Source: Acidimicrobiia bacterium (lineage in GTDB: Bacteria; Actinomycetota; Acidimicrobiia; Acidimicrobiales; AC-14). Taken from it: DNA of 12,751 nt. Of this stretch, positions 1-6,642 are shown piece by piece. Both the position numbers and the translations under genes were made by a program. The notes beneath the pieces are model-generated. The model saw nothing but the letters and a program-made list of their open reading frames with translations. It was not told the origin of the DNA and ran no database searches. The stretch is from positions 1-12,751 of the forward strand of contig JAFAUA010000406.1 of assembly GCA_019243595.1 (NCBI GenBank), written 5' to 3'. The first letter of the stretch is position 1. Each line of letters begins with the position of its first letter.

Positions 1-740
1 AGCTGGCCGGCGGTCTCATAGCCCACGCCGTGGACGGCCAGGAGCTCGGGGGCCGTGGTGTCGAGCAGCTCCTTGAGGTGGCGATCGAGGTCGCGCACTT
101 CCTCGTCCAGTGCCCGCCACCTCTTGGCGACGCTCTGCATGGCCCGCTTCGCTGCGGTCTCGGGTCCGAGGTCGGTGCCCGGCCGCCAGCGCTCGCAGAC
201 CGTGATCTTCTTGCGAAGTGTGAGGCCGCGCAGCTTTGACCGCACGCCCTCCGGTGCCGTGTCGGCGAGGCTGTGCAGCTGGTTGGAGGCCGAGATGCGG
301 GCTTTGATGGCCCCTGAGCGGGCCACACGCAGCTGGCGGATGGCTTCCACGGGACCGTCACCGGCCTTGGGGACGACCGTCGCCTCACCCGAGAGCACGG
401 CTCGAGCCGCGGCCTCGGCGTCGACGGGATCGTCTTTGCCCTTGAGCCTGCGAGTCTGGCGGTTGGGGCGGTTGACCTCGACGACCTTCACGCCTCGCGC
501 CGCCAGGTATCGGGCCAGTCCTGCACCCCAGGAGCCGCAGCCCTCGACGCCGACGGCCACGACTTCGCCGTGGCCCTGCAGCCAGGTGAGGAGCCGTCGG
601 TAGCCGTGTCGAGTCGTCGGGAACGACTCCACTCCGAGGATGCGCCCAACGGCGTCGATCACCGCGGCGACATGCACGTCCTTATGGGTGTCGACGCCAC
701 CGGTCACCTGGTCGGTCGAATCGTGCGCGAGCGTGGTCAT
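1..740 (-). CDS. IS110-family transposase (DEDD recombinase), C-terminus beyond window
   Basis: Recombinase that moves the insertion sequence. Reading the minus strand from ATG at 740 gives 246 uninterrupted codons to the window edge. The N-terminal RuvC-like domain has the expected acidic tetrad: D17 in GGVDTHKDVH, E66 in VGVEGCGSWG, and D104 and D107 in KGKDDPVDAEAAARA. The middle is helical and basic. The last visible residues (LLAVHGVGYETAGQ) are the start of the C-terminal Transposase_20 domain, so the family's catalytic serine lies outside. A purine-rich ribosome site (AGGAAAGGAAAGG, 746-758) supports the ATG. About 246 of the usual 340-420 residues are present, with no frameshift or stop, so the element may be active. 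Family assignment is firm; activity is not known. Confidence 0.93.
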   Translation of the reverse strand, partial: MTTLAHDSTDQVTGGVDTHKDVHVAAVIDAVGRILGVESFPTTRHGYRRLLTWLQGHGEVVAVGVEGCGSWGAGLARYLAARGVKVVEVNRPNRQTRRLKGKDDPVDAEAAARAVLSGEATVVPKAGDGPVEAIRQLRVARSGAIKARISASNQLHSLADTAPEGVRSKLRGLTLRKKITVCERWRPGTDLGPETAAKRAMQSVAKRWRALDEEVRDLDRHLKELLDTTAPELLAVHGVGYETAGQ

Positions 741-745
741 CGCCA

Positions 746-758
746 CCTTTCCTTTCCT
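746..758 (-). promoter_or_regulatory. Ribosome binding site of the IS110 transposase
   Basis: On the minus strand, AGGAAAGGAAAGG lies 5-17 nt before the ATG at 740. The purine repeat gives a good Shine-Dalgarno match at normal spacing and fixes the start. It begins 14 nt after the last arm of the upstream structured RNA. Confidence 0.55.
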
Positions 759-772
759 GATGGGTTGAGGTG

Positions 773-956
773 GCACGCACCGCCGGGCGGGCGGACAGGA
801 CAGTGATGGGGCCTCTTGCACAGGCGCCTCTTCGGTCACGGACGCCCGTCCGGTGCGTGCACAACAGGCCCTCGCTCACCCGGCCGACTGGTCACTTCAA
901 GGACACCCAGATGGGGTCGGCCGATACCTGGGTCAGACCGGGTGGGCGAGAGCCTG
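773..956 (-). ncRNA. Candidate IS110 bridge RNA (two tandem hairpins)
   Basis: Read on the minus strand, this 184-nt stretch forms two hairpins in a row. Hairpin A pairs 956-932 with 888-865. By hand alignment it has 23 base pairs, including two G-U pairs, with one C-A mismatch and one bulged U. It closes a 43-nt loop in which CCCAG can pair with CTGGG (930-926 with 910-906). Hairpin B has a perfect 10-bp basal stem, GCACGCACCG (860-851) with CGGTGCGTGC (782-773). Inside it, CGGGCG can pair with CGCCCG, GTGA with TCAC, and an apical GGCGCCT/AGGCCCC stem-loop forms, separated by internal loops. IS110 recombinases are known to use a bridge RNA of about 180 nt encoded in the noncoding end upstream of the transposase, with one loop for the target and one for the donor. 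Position, strand, size and the two-hairpin plan fit. Which loop is which cannot be told without the element's right end. Confidence 0.5.
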
Positions 957-1348
957 GCGACTTCCTAGACAGCGCATGAAGCGCTGCGGTGGATTCTCAC
1001 TGCCGTTATACGGGTGATCTGCGCATCGGCACCAGCGCCGAACGACGCGCCCGACCGCGCGACTGAGGACCGGCCGAACTAGGGCCGATCCTCATGTGTG
1101 CGCCCCGCACTGTGTCGCAGAAGAAAGGCCGGCAGCGCCTGCGCGCCGCCGTCCCGACCGCGTTCGCGCAGAGATGCCCCGTGTCGGAGGCAGCACTCCG
1201 ACACAGATGTACCACCGAGCGCCCTGAAGGCTGAAAGCAGCTCGCGGCTTGCAAGCTGTGTCAGATCCGTGTCAAACGGGCCGTCGCCGAGCAGTCGAAA
1301 TGTCCGCCGCATGCGCTCCCGTGCATGCTTACCTGCGGCTTTGTCTTG
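957..1348. other. Stretch of about 390 bp without a supported gene
   Basis: This lies between the structured leader of the insertion sequence and the 3' end of tRNA-Cys. The outer end of the insertion sequence must fall somewhere in its left part. Short open frames exist on both strands but have mixed third-base composition and no recognisable motif, and one simply reads through the tRNA. Visible structure is a 9-bp inverted repeat at 1181-1204, a 10-bp palindrome GCTTGCAAGC at 1247-1256, and two GTGTCA copies 11 bp apart (1258-1263 and 1269-1274). It may be decayed sequence at the edge of an integrated element. I see no gene. Confidence 0.5.
1181..1204. repeat. Perfect 9-bp inverted repeat with 6-nt loop
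   Basis: GTGTCGGAG (1181-1189), loop GCAGCA, CTCCGACAC (1196-1204). It could be an RNA hairpin on either strand. No T-run follows on either strand, so a classical intrinsic terminator is not shown. It lies about 145 nt past the tRNA-Cys 3' end, and hairpin-only terminators occur in actinobacteria, so read-through termination from the tRNA is one possible role. Confidence 0.45.
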
Positions 1349-1420
1349 AGGCGGCGAGCGGAATCGAACCGCTGTAACAGGCTTTGCAGGCCCGTGCCTA
1401 AACCACTCGGCCACGCCGCC
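1349..1420 (-). tRNA. tRNA-Cys (anticodon GCA)
   Basis: A complete 72-nt cloverleaf on the minus strand. The 7-bp acceptor stem is GGCGGCG (1420-1414) with CGCCGCC (1356-1350). The D arm is GCC/GGC. The anticodon stem is CGGGC/GCCTG with one G-U pair, and the loop CTGCAAA gives anticodon GCA. The variable loop is TTAC, and the T arm is AGCGG/CCGCT with loop TTCGATT. The unpaired base before the 3' end is U73, the main identity base of cysteine tRNA. CCA is not encoded, so it must be added after transcription. The gene starts 25 bp after the stop of the GGDEF-EAL gene on the same strand; I find no convincing promoter in that gap. Confidence 0.96.
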
Positions 1421-1445
1421 GCGGGCTAGAAGCTACCCGGCGTCG

Positions 1446-3113
1446 TCAGATGCGGGCGGCGGGGGCGGGCTGGCGGGACCGCTTGCGAGTCGTGCCGGCC
1501 AACAGCTCCTCGATGGTGTCCGGCGGCTGCGGCCGTGAGAACAGATAGCCCTGCGCCATGTCACAGCCCAGCTCTCGAAGTTCCGCGAGCTGCTCGGGGG
1601 TCTCGACGCCCTCGGCGACGGTCGAGAGGTGGAGGGCGTGGGCCATGTCGACGACGGCCTTCACGATCGCCGTGTCCTCGGTGGAGGTGTTCAGCGCCCG
1701 TACGAAGGACTGGTCGACCTTCAACACGTCGAGGGCGAAGTTGCGGACGTAGCTCACCGAGGAGTACCCGGTGCCGAAGTCGTCGATGGCGAGGGTGACA
1801 CCCAGAGCCTTCACCTTGCGCAGCTCGGCCCATGCGGCGACGACATCGCCCATGAGGGCGGCCTCGGTGATCTCGAGGCACAGCTGCTCCGGATGGGTGC
1901 TGGTGCGCTGGAGCACCCGGGTGACCACGTCGCCGAAGTGAGCCTGCAGAAGCTGCCGCGGCGAGACGTTGACCGACACCCTGAGCTTCCCGAGCCACGG
2001 GTAGGCCTTGCTCCAAGCAGAAACCTGGCGGCACGCCTCCTCGAGCAGCCACTCGCCGACGGGGACGATCAGGCCACTCTCCTCGAGCTGGGGAACGAAC
2101 TCGAGAGGCGGGATCGTGGCTCGCGCCGGATCCTCCCACCGAAGAAGCGCCTCGACGCCGACGATCCGCTCCTCGCCCACGTCGATGATCGGCTGGTAGT
2201 GGAGGGTGAACTCCTCGTTGTCGAGCGCTTCGCGCAGGCGCTGCTCGACCTTGTTGCGGTTTACGCGGTCGGCCTTCATCGAGCGGTCGAAAACCGTGTA
2301 CTTGCCGGGACCCTGGGCCTTGGCGCGGTACATGGCGGCGTCGGCGTCGTGCAGCAGCGTGTCCGCCGAGTCCTTGCGGCCCCGCGCCAGCGGATCGGAG
2401 AAGGAGATTCCGATGCTGGCGCTGACCGACAGCTCGACGTCCTTGACGAAGAACGGATGGCCCAAAGCCATCAGCAGGCGCTCGGCGATCGTCTCGGCCT
2501 CACCCGTGTAGGACACCTCCTGGCAGACGACCACGAACTCGTCGCCGCCGAGGCGGGCGAGGAGGTCCTCGCCCCGGACCGCAGCGCGCAGGCGCTCGGC
2601 AACGTTGGTCAGGAGAAGGTCGCCGGCCGCGTGTCCGTAGGTGTCGTTCACCTGCTTGAAGCGGTCGAGGTCCACGAAGAGCACGGCCACCCGCAGGTCC
2701 TGCTGGCGGGCCTTGGCGAGGGCATCGGTGAGCCGTTCGTGCAGCAGGATGCGGTTGGGCAGGCCGGTGAGCGGGTCGTAGAGGGCGCGTCGAGCTTCGG
2801 CCTGCGCCGAGGTCCGCACCGTCGCCCGCCACTGCCGGGAGGAGAAGACGATCAGGCCGATGGCCATCGTGGCGAGGAAGAAGACGACGGCATCGGCCGT
2901 GGTGCCGTTGCGCCCCGCCGACTGTCGGGCCAGCCACCCCGGAACCTGGAAGTGGATGGCGAGGCCGAACGCGACCAGGCAGCAACCGATCGCGGCTACC
3001 AGGTCACCGAGGACTCGCTGCCGGGACGAACCAGCCTTCGGGGTCTCCACGCAACAGGTGTCGACAAGCGTTTCAGGCGTCTTGATAGTTCGTTCGGGTG
3101 GTTTCTGGGCCAT
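1446..3113 (-). CDS. Membrane-anchored GGDEF-EAL cyclic-di-GMP enzyme
   Basis: A 555-residue protein that probably makes and/or breaks the second messenger cyclic di-GMP at the inner face of the membrane. Two hydrophobic segments (about 36-54 and 73-91) anchor it, with only a short stretch between them and no sensory domain. The GGDEF domain (about 105-275) starts at [10 protein letters not shown], has the intact active site GGDEF (189-193) and an inhibitory RxxD site (RGED, 180-183) five residues before it. The EAL domain (about 290-540) has E321-A-L, NVSPRQ, LEITE, DDFGTG (444-449), KVD and EGVE (501-504), so the phosphodiesterase residues are also present. Which activity dominates cannot be read from sequence. 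The ATG at 3113 has no clear Shine-Dalgarno site, but the hydrophobic region begins soon after it. The gene is divergent from the oxoamine synthase across 114 bp and followed closely by tRNA-Cys. Confidence 0.93.
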   Translation of the reverse strand: MAQKPPERTIKTPETLVDTCCVETPKAGSSRQRVLGDLVAAIGCCLVAFGLAIHFQVPGWLARQSAGRNGTTADAVVFFLATMAIGLIVFSSRQWRATVRTSAQAEARRALYDPLTGLPNRILLHERLTDALAKARQQDLRVAVLFVDLDRFKQVNDTYGHAAGDLLLTNVAERLRAAVRGEDLLARLGGDEFVVVCQEVSYTGEAETIAERLLMALGHPFFVKDVELSVSASIGISFSDPLARGRKDSADTLLHDADAAMYRAKAQGPGKYTVFDRSMKADRVNRNKVEQRLREALDNEEFTLHYQPIIDVGEERIVGVEALLRWEDPARATIPPLEFVPQLEESGLIVPVGEWLLEEACRQVSAWSKAYPWLGKLRVSVNVSPRQLLQAHFGDVVTRVLQRTSTHPEQLCLEITEAALMGDVVAAWAELRKVKALGVTLAIDDFGTGYSSVSYVRNFALDVLKVDQSFVRALNTSTEDTAIVKAVVDMAHALHLSTVAEGVETPEQLAELRELGCDMAQGYLFSRPQPPDTIEELLAGTTRKRSRQPAPAARI

Positions 3114-3227
3114 GGTGTCAATGCGGGGAATGGGGTCGCGGGGCGGTTCGGCACCCCTTTCACCACTTCACAAGCGGCCCGCCCGTCCGGCCCTGGAAGG
3201 CCCCCACCCGGTAGCGTCGCGGGCCTG
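3114..3227. promoter_or_regulatory. Divergent promoter region, GGDEF-EAL and oxoamine synthase
   Basis: These 114 bp must hold both outward promoters. On the plus strand TAGCGT (3212-3217) is a fair -10 box, 10 nt before the GTG at 3228, which would give a leader of only a few bases. I see no convincing -35 box and no clear -10 for the minus strand. No operator-like repeat stands out. Confidence 0.35.
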
Positions 3228-4418
3228 GTGGTCGGGGACATCTTCGCCAAGTGCTCGAATCCGCGGAAGGACCTCTATTTGGAGGCCGTTGCCGCCGGCT
3301 ATGGCCCCTTCTTCAAGGAGATGGCGAGCGAGTCGGGCCCCACGGTCGTGCACGAGGGCCGGCCCGTCATCATGCTCGGGTCGAACAACTACCTCGGGCT
3401 GACGAGCGACCCCCGCGTCAAGAACGCCGCCGCCAACGCCGTCGACAAGTACGGCAGCGGCGTCACCGGCAGCCGGCTTATGAACGGCACGCTCCCGCTC
3501 CACCGTGAGCTCGAAGAGACGCTCCTCGACTGGCTCGGCGGCGATGACTGCCTGGTGTTCACCACCGGCTACGCCGTCAACCTCGGCGTGCTCTCGACGC
3601 TCGTCGGGCCCGGCGACGAGGTCTTCCTCGACTCGTCCTGCCACGCCAGCCTGGCCGACGGGGCAAAGATGTCGTCAGGAGCGACGACGTTCTTCCGGCA
3701 CAACTCGGTCGACAGCCTGCGCAAGCGCATCCGCACGTGGCGCCAGCAGAGCGACGGTGGCGCGCTCGTCGCGGTCGACACCGTGTATTCGATGGAGGGC
3801 GACGTGGCGCCGCTCCGCGAGATCGCCGACGTCTGCGACGAGTACGGCGCCCGCCTCCTCGTCGACGAGGCCCACGCCCTCGGGGTCCTCGGTCCCAAGG
3901 GAGCCGGGTACGCCGCCGCGACGAGCATCAAGGCCGACCTCGTCATGGGCACGTTCTCCAAGTCGCTCGCTTCCTGCGGCGGGTTCCTCATCGGGCCCAG
4001 CTCGGTGCTCGACTGGTTCCGCATCGCCTGCCGACCCTTCCTTTTCACGGCTTCGGGCGTACCCGCAGCGCTGGGCGCCGCCCTTGCCTCGGTGCGCATC
4101 GCCATCGAGGAGGACTGGCGGCGGGAGGCCGTGCAGGCTCGCGCCACGCAGCTGCGCTCGGGCCTCCGCGACCTCGGCTTCGACGCCGGCGGTGACCCCG
4201 GGTCGCCGATCGTCCCCGTGCATATCGGCAACGAACTCGAGGCGGCGCTGCTGTGGAAGGCGCTCCTCGACCACGGGGTCTACACCAACTGCGCGCTGGC
4301 GCCCGCCGTGTCGGTCAAGAGGGCCATGCTGCGCACGTCGGTCATGGCCACCCACACCGAGCGCCACATCGACGACGCGCTCCACATCTTCGAGGTCGCC
4401 CGATCCTCGTTGGGCTGA
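3228..4418 (+). CDS. PLP-dependent alpha-oxoamine synthase, serine palmitoyltransferase-like
   Basis: 396 residues, the normal length of the family, which condenses an amino acid with an acyl thioester and loses CO2 (serine palmitoyltransferase, BioF, KBL). Landmarks: GSNNYLGL (51-58), YGSGVTGSRLMNGT (75-88), the ring-stacking His139 in SCHAS, DEAH (213-216), and the PLP lysine K245 in MGTFSKSLAS. The NGTLPLH motif and the C-terminal RTSVMATHT resemble Bacteroidetes-type serine palmitoyltransferases more than BioF, and no biotin genes are nearby. Substrates are not proven, and BioF or another oxoamine synthase remains possible. GTG 3228 is chosen because the conserved N-terminus (GDIFAKC) begins three residues later; the first in-frame ATG after it (3321) would cut the domain. 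An open frame continues far upstream, antisense to the GGDEF-EAL gene, and is not coding. Its 3' end overlaps the dehydrogenase gene, so the two are probably co-translated. Confidence 0.88.
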   Translation: MVGDIFAKCSNPRKDLYLEAVAAGYGPFFKEMASESGPTVVHEGRPVIMLGSNNYLGLTSDPRVKNAAANAVDKYGSGVTGSRLMNGTLPLHRELEETLLDWLGGDDCLVFTTGYAVNLGVLSTLVGPGDEVFLDSSCHASLADGAKMSSGATTFFRHNSVDSLRKRIRTWRQQSDGGALVAVDTVYSMEGDVAPLREIADVCDEYGARLLVDEAHALGVLGPKGAGYAAATSIKADLVMGTFSKSLASCGGFLIGPSSVLDWFRIACRPFLFTASGVPAALGAALASVRIAIEEDWRREAVQARATQLRSGLRDLGFDAGGDPGSPIVPVHIGNELEAALLWKALLDHGVYTNCALAPAVSVKRAMLRTSVMATHTERHIDDALHIFEVARSSLG

Positions 4419-5290
4419 CGGGAGCGACGGGCCACCTCGGCTCGCGGCTACTCCCCCTCCTCCTCGACGACCCCGACGTCACCGAAGTGCGCTCGGTCGC
4501 TCGCCGGGCGTTGCCGTCGCATCCCAAACTGATGCACACGGCGGCCGACCTCCGCGACCCGGCGGTGCGCCGCGCCCTCGCCGGTTGCGACGTCATTGCC
4601 CACCTCGGGTTCCAGCTGTGGCGCGGCCGTGACGCCGAGGGCGTCAATCTCGGCGGTACCGCCAACGTCGTCGCCGTCGCGCCGGCAAGGATCGTGCTGG
4701 CCTCTTCGGCCGCGGTCTACGGCGGCTGGCCCGACAACCCGCTGCCGCTCTCCGAGGACGACCCCGCCCGTCCCAACCGCCAGTGCCCGTACGCCGAGCA
4801 CAAGCTGGACGCCGAGCGACGGTGCGCGGAGGCGGCACCAACGGTGTCGCTGCGCATCTGCGCCGTGCTCGGTCCCCACGCCGACCCCCTGGTGAAGAAG
4901 GCCTCGGCCGGACTGCGCCAGGCCGTGCCCGCAGCTCGGGGGCGGCGCCAGGCGCTGCAGTTTTTGCACGAGGACGACGCCGCGGCGGCGCTGCTGACCG
5001 CGGTCAAGCAGTCCGACGCCGAGGGCGTCTACAACATCGCCCCCGAAGGCTGGCTCGACGAGCGTGGAGTCGCGGACGTGAGCGGCGGGCGGGTGATGCG
5101 TCTACCGTTCCCGGTTCTGCTCTACGGCTCCGAGTTGGCCCGCCGCCTCCGCATCATGGACATGGGCGCCGACCGCGCCGTCCTGCTGAATGGCCCGCTG
5201 GCCCTCGACCCGTCGAAAGCAGCTCGCGATCTCGGCTGGAAGGCCCGGCAGGGCTCAGCGGAGGTCCTCCGCGAATTCCTGGCCGCTTAG
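4403..5290 (+). CDS. NAD-dependent epimerase/dehydratase-type SDR (possible ketosphinganine reductase role)
   Basis: An extended short-chain dehydrogenase of about 295 residues. It opens with ILVGLTGATGHLG, a Rossmann strand plus GxxGxxG nucleotide-binding motif, followed by SSAAVYG (101-107) and the catalytic YxxxK pair Y130/K134 in YAEHK. The conserved protein starts at 4403, but no ATG, GTG or TTG lies near it in frame. The closest are GTG 4253, which would add a 50-residue His/Arg/Pro-rich shadow of the previous gene, and GTG 4487, which would delete the nucleotide-binding motif. GAGGT (4392-4396) sits 6 nt before an ATC at 4403, so a rare AUC start is possible; a frameshift or sequencing error is the alternative. 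It overlaps the oxoamine synthase by 16 bp. Pairing an oxoamine synthase with such an SDR suggests reduction of the 3-keto product, as CerR does in Caulobacter sphingolipid synthesis; that role is inferred from context. Confidence 0.8.
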   Translation: MLVGLTGATGHLGSRLLPLLLDDPDVTEVRSVARRALPSHPKLMHTAADLRDPAVRRALAGCDVIAHLGFQLWRGRDAEGVNLGGTANVVAVAPARIVLASSAAVYGGWPDNPLPLSEDDPARPNRQCPYAEHKLDAERRCAEAAPTVSLRICAVLGPHADPLVKKASAGLRQAVPAARGRRQALQFLHEDDAAAALLTAVKQSDAEGVYNIAPEGWLDERGVADVSGGRVMRLPFPVLLYGSELARRLRIMDMGADRAVLLNGPLALDPSKAARDLGWKARQGSAEVLREFLAA

Positions 5291-5297
5291 AGCGGCT
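5281..5297. terminator. Candidate bidirectional hairpin between convergent genes
   Basis: GCCGCT (5282-5287), loop TAG, AGCGGC (5291-5296) is a perfect 6-bp stem, with a seventh G-U pair on the plus strand. The loop is the stop codon of the dehydrogenase, and the hairpin fills the 6-bp gap to the pyrophosphatase stop. No T-run follows on either strand. Its exact position between convergent genes suggests a shared terminator. Confidence 0.4.
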
Positions 5298-5791
5298 CAC
5301 GAGCGTTCCCGGATCACGACGAGAGCGCGGTCACGGCCTTCGTAGCCGTCGGGACGCGGCGTGCGGCTCGGCTCGAGCTCCTTGTAGACGTCGAAGAAGT
5401 GGCTGATCTCGTCACGCCGGTGCTCCGGGAGATCGTCGATGTCGTCGATGTCCTTCCAGTTGGGATCCTCGAGCGGCACGGCGAGGATCTTGGCTTCCCG
5501 CTGCTCGCCGTTGTCTTCGTCGTCATAGGCAATCCAGAACACGCCGATGGGCCGCGCCGTGATCCAGCAGCCAGGAAACAGCGGGTCGTCGGTGAGCACC
5601 AGTGCGTCGAGCGCCTCGCCGTCGTCGCTCTCGGTATCGGGGATGAACCCGTAGTCGGCTGGAAAGACGGTCGCGGTATAGAGCTTCCGGTCGAAGCGCA
5701 TCGCTTTGCGATCGGAATCCCACTCGTATTTGATCCGCGACCCGCGGGGACTCTCGACGAGAACGTCGATGGAGATGTCATCGTCGGCCAT
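5297..5791 (-). CDS. ppa: Inorganic pyrophosphatase, soluble family I
   Basis: A 164-residue cytoplasmic enzyme that hydrolyses PPi to two phosphates and so pulls biosynthetic reactions such as acyl-CoA and aminoacyl-tRNA formation forward. Family landmarks are ESPRGSRIKYE (13-23), ADYGFIPDT (45-53), the metal-binding segment DDGEALDAL (56-64), REAKILAVP (98-106) and HFFDVYKELE (131-140). Two positions usually Asp are Glu here: E59, matching E. coli D67 of DGDPVD, and E99, matching D102 just before the conserved lysine (K101). The Pro of DGDP is also Ala. The fold and other residues look normal. ATG 5791 is supported by a -10-like TACCGT ending 6 nt upstream, which would give a leaderless mRNA. 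The gene converges on the dehydrogenase and diverges from the hydrolase. Confidence 0.92.
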   Translation of the reverse strand: MADDDISIDVLVESPRGSRIKYEWDSDRKAMRFDRKLYTATVFPADYGFIPDTESDDGEALDALVLTDDPLFPGCWITARPIGVFWIAYDDEDNGEQREAKILAVPLEDPNWKDIDDIDDLPEHRRDEISHFFDVYKELEPSRTPRPDGYEGRDRALVVIRERS

Positions 5792-5808
5792 TGCCGTACG
5801 GTATGCCG
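5792..5808. promoter_or_regulatory. Overlapping divergent promoters around CCGTACGG palindrome
   Basis: The 8-bp palindrome CCGTACGG lies at 5794-5801. On the minus strand TACCGT (5803-5798) ends exactly 6 nt before the pyrophosphatase ATG at 5791. On the plus strand TACGGT (5797-5802) ends exactly 6 nt before an ATG at 5809. Both fit a TANNNT -10 box whose transcript would begin at the A of the start codon. No -35 box is evident. Confidence 0.4.
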
Positions 5809-6642
5809 ATGCAGCGACGCGAAGTTCGAGCCATGGGTCGGTTGGGGGCGCACGCGTTTGCGGGTGCCGTCACACACGTCGAGCACGTCCACCAGGCGAT
5901 CGCGGCGCGTGCGTTCAGACCGGCGTCGGTGGCCGGCGCGCCCGCCCGGGTCACCCATGACGCCATCGCCAAGGTCGTCTACGCCTGCGTTCGGGGCACC
6001 GGAAAAGGCGTCGGTCTGGCCGCCGCCGAGGCGGCCGCACTGATGCCGATGACCGACGCACCCGCCGCATCGGCGAGGACGAGCCTCGCCCAGTCGATTC
6101 TCAACGCCGCCATCGGCGACAAGCTGGCGGCGAGGAACGACCCGCTCGCCATAAGGATGAGCGCCCGTATCGACGGCGAGCCGACACCGGCGCTGGCCGT
6201 GTTCGTCCACGGCTTGGCCGAGAACGACCGCTCGTGGGGCCACCGCTTCGGCGCCCGGCTGCGCGCCGACTTCGGCTTCACGCCCGTGTACATCCGGTAC
6301 AACACCGGCCGCCACATCTCCGACAACGGCCAAGAGCTCGCGGCGCTGCTGTCCGACCTCGTCGACACCTGGCCGACGCTCGTCGACCAGATCATCCTCG
6401 TCGGCCACTCCATGGGCGGCCTCGTCGTGCGCAGCGCCTGCCACTACGCAGTGGCGGGCAACGCACCGTGGCCGCGGGTGGTGACCGATGCCTTCTACCT
6501 GGGCTCACCGCAGACGGGCGCCTCGCTCGAGCGGGTGGTCAGCAAGCTTGGATGGGCGCTCGGGCACCTGGCCGAGACCCGTCCCTATGCCGACCTGGTC
6601 AACGTGCGCAGCGCCGGTATCAAGGACCTGCGCTATGGCTAA
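5809..6642 (+). CDS. Alpha/beta hydrolase (esterase/lipase-like), cut short by in-frame TAA
   Basis: 277 residues up to a TAA at 6640-6642. The first 110 or so residues are Ala-rich with no recognised domain. The hydrolase core follows, with the oxyanion motif FVHGLAENDRSWG (about 132-144) and the nucleophile elbow GHSMGG (about 199-204, Ser at 201). It resembles PGAP1/lipase-like esterases acting on lipid or acyl substrates. The same reading frame continues past the TAA for 97 more codons of sensible hydrolase sequence holding the catalytic His (next entry), so as it stands the product would lack a complete triad. Start choice is uncertain: TTG 5791, ATG 5803, 5809 or 5833 are all in frame. 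5809 is preferred because a TANNNT box ends 6 nt before it. It is divergent from ppa; no partner gene follows on its strand. Confidence 0.7.
   Translation: MQRREVRAMGRLGAHAFAGAVTHVEHVHQAIAARAFRPASVAGAPARVTHDAIAKVVYACVRGTGKGVGLAAAEAAALMPMTDAPAASARTSLAQSILNAAIGDKLAARNDPLAIRMSARIDGEPTPALAVFVHGLAENDRSWGHRFGARLRADFGFTPVYIRYNTGRHISDNGQELAALLSDLVDTWPTLVDQIILVGHSMGGLVVRSACHYAVAGNAPWPRVVTDAFYLGSPQTGASLERVVSKLGWALGHLAETRPYADLVNVRSAGIKDLRYG

Larger units (their letters stand above)
1..956 (-). mobile_element. IS110-family insertion sequence, partial (left-end side)
   Basis: The element comprises the DEDD transposase gene (740 down to the window edge) and the structured noncoding leader upstream of it (741-956). 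IS110 elements usually lack terminal inverted repeats and do not make target duplications, so the outer left end cannot be placed from this sequence. It should lie somewhat beyond 956, and 956 marks only the outer edge of the visible RNA structure. The long structured noncoding segment lies upstream of the transposase, which is the layout of the IS110 group; the IS1111 group carries it downstream. The right end is outside the window. Confidence 0.75.

Noticed and set aside
1258..1274. Direct repeat GTGTCA spaced by 11 bp as an operator
   Set aside because: Only two short copies, with no flanking gene start; consistent with chance.
1079..1414. 111-codon minus-strand open frame
   Set aside because: Its first 22 or so residues are simply the tRNA-Cys gene translated, and the remainder has mixed third-base composition with no recognisable motif.
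1629..3227. Very long plus-strand open frame running antisense through the GGDEF-EAL gene and in frame into the oxoamine synthase
   Set aside because: Its translation over this part has no domain and mirrors the GGDEF-EAL codons; GC-rich coding strands often leave the opposite strand open. The synthase proper begins at 3228.
4253..4402. GTG 4253 as start of the dehydrogenase
   Set aside because: It would add 50 residues rich in His, Arg and Pro that are only an alternative-frame reading of the synthase C-terminus.
4403..4418. Programmed -1 frameshift fusing the synthase and dehydrogenase
   Set aside because: The frame relation is right for -1, but no slippery heptamer of the X XXY YYZ kind is present before the synthase stop, so this is less likely than a rare start.
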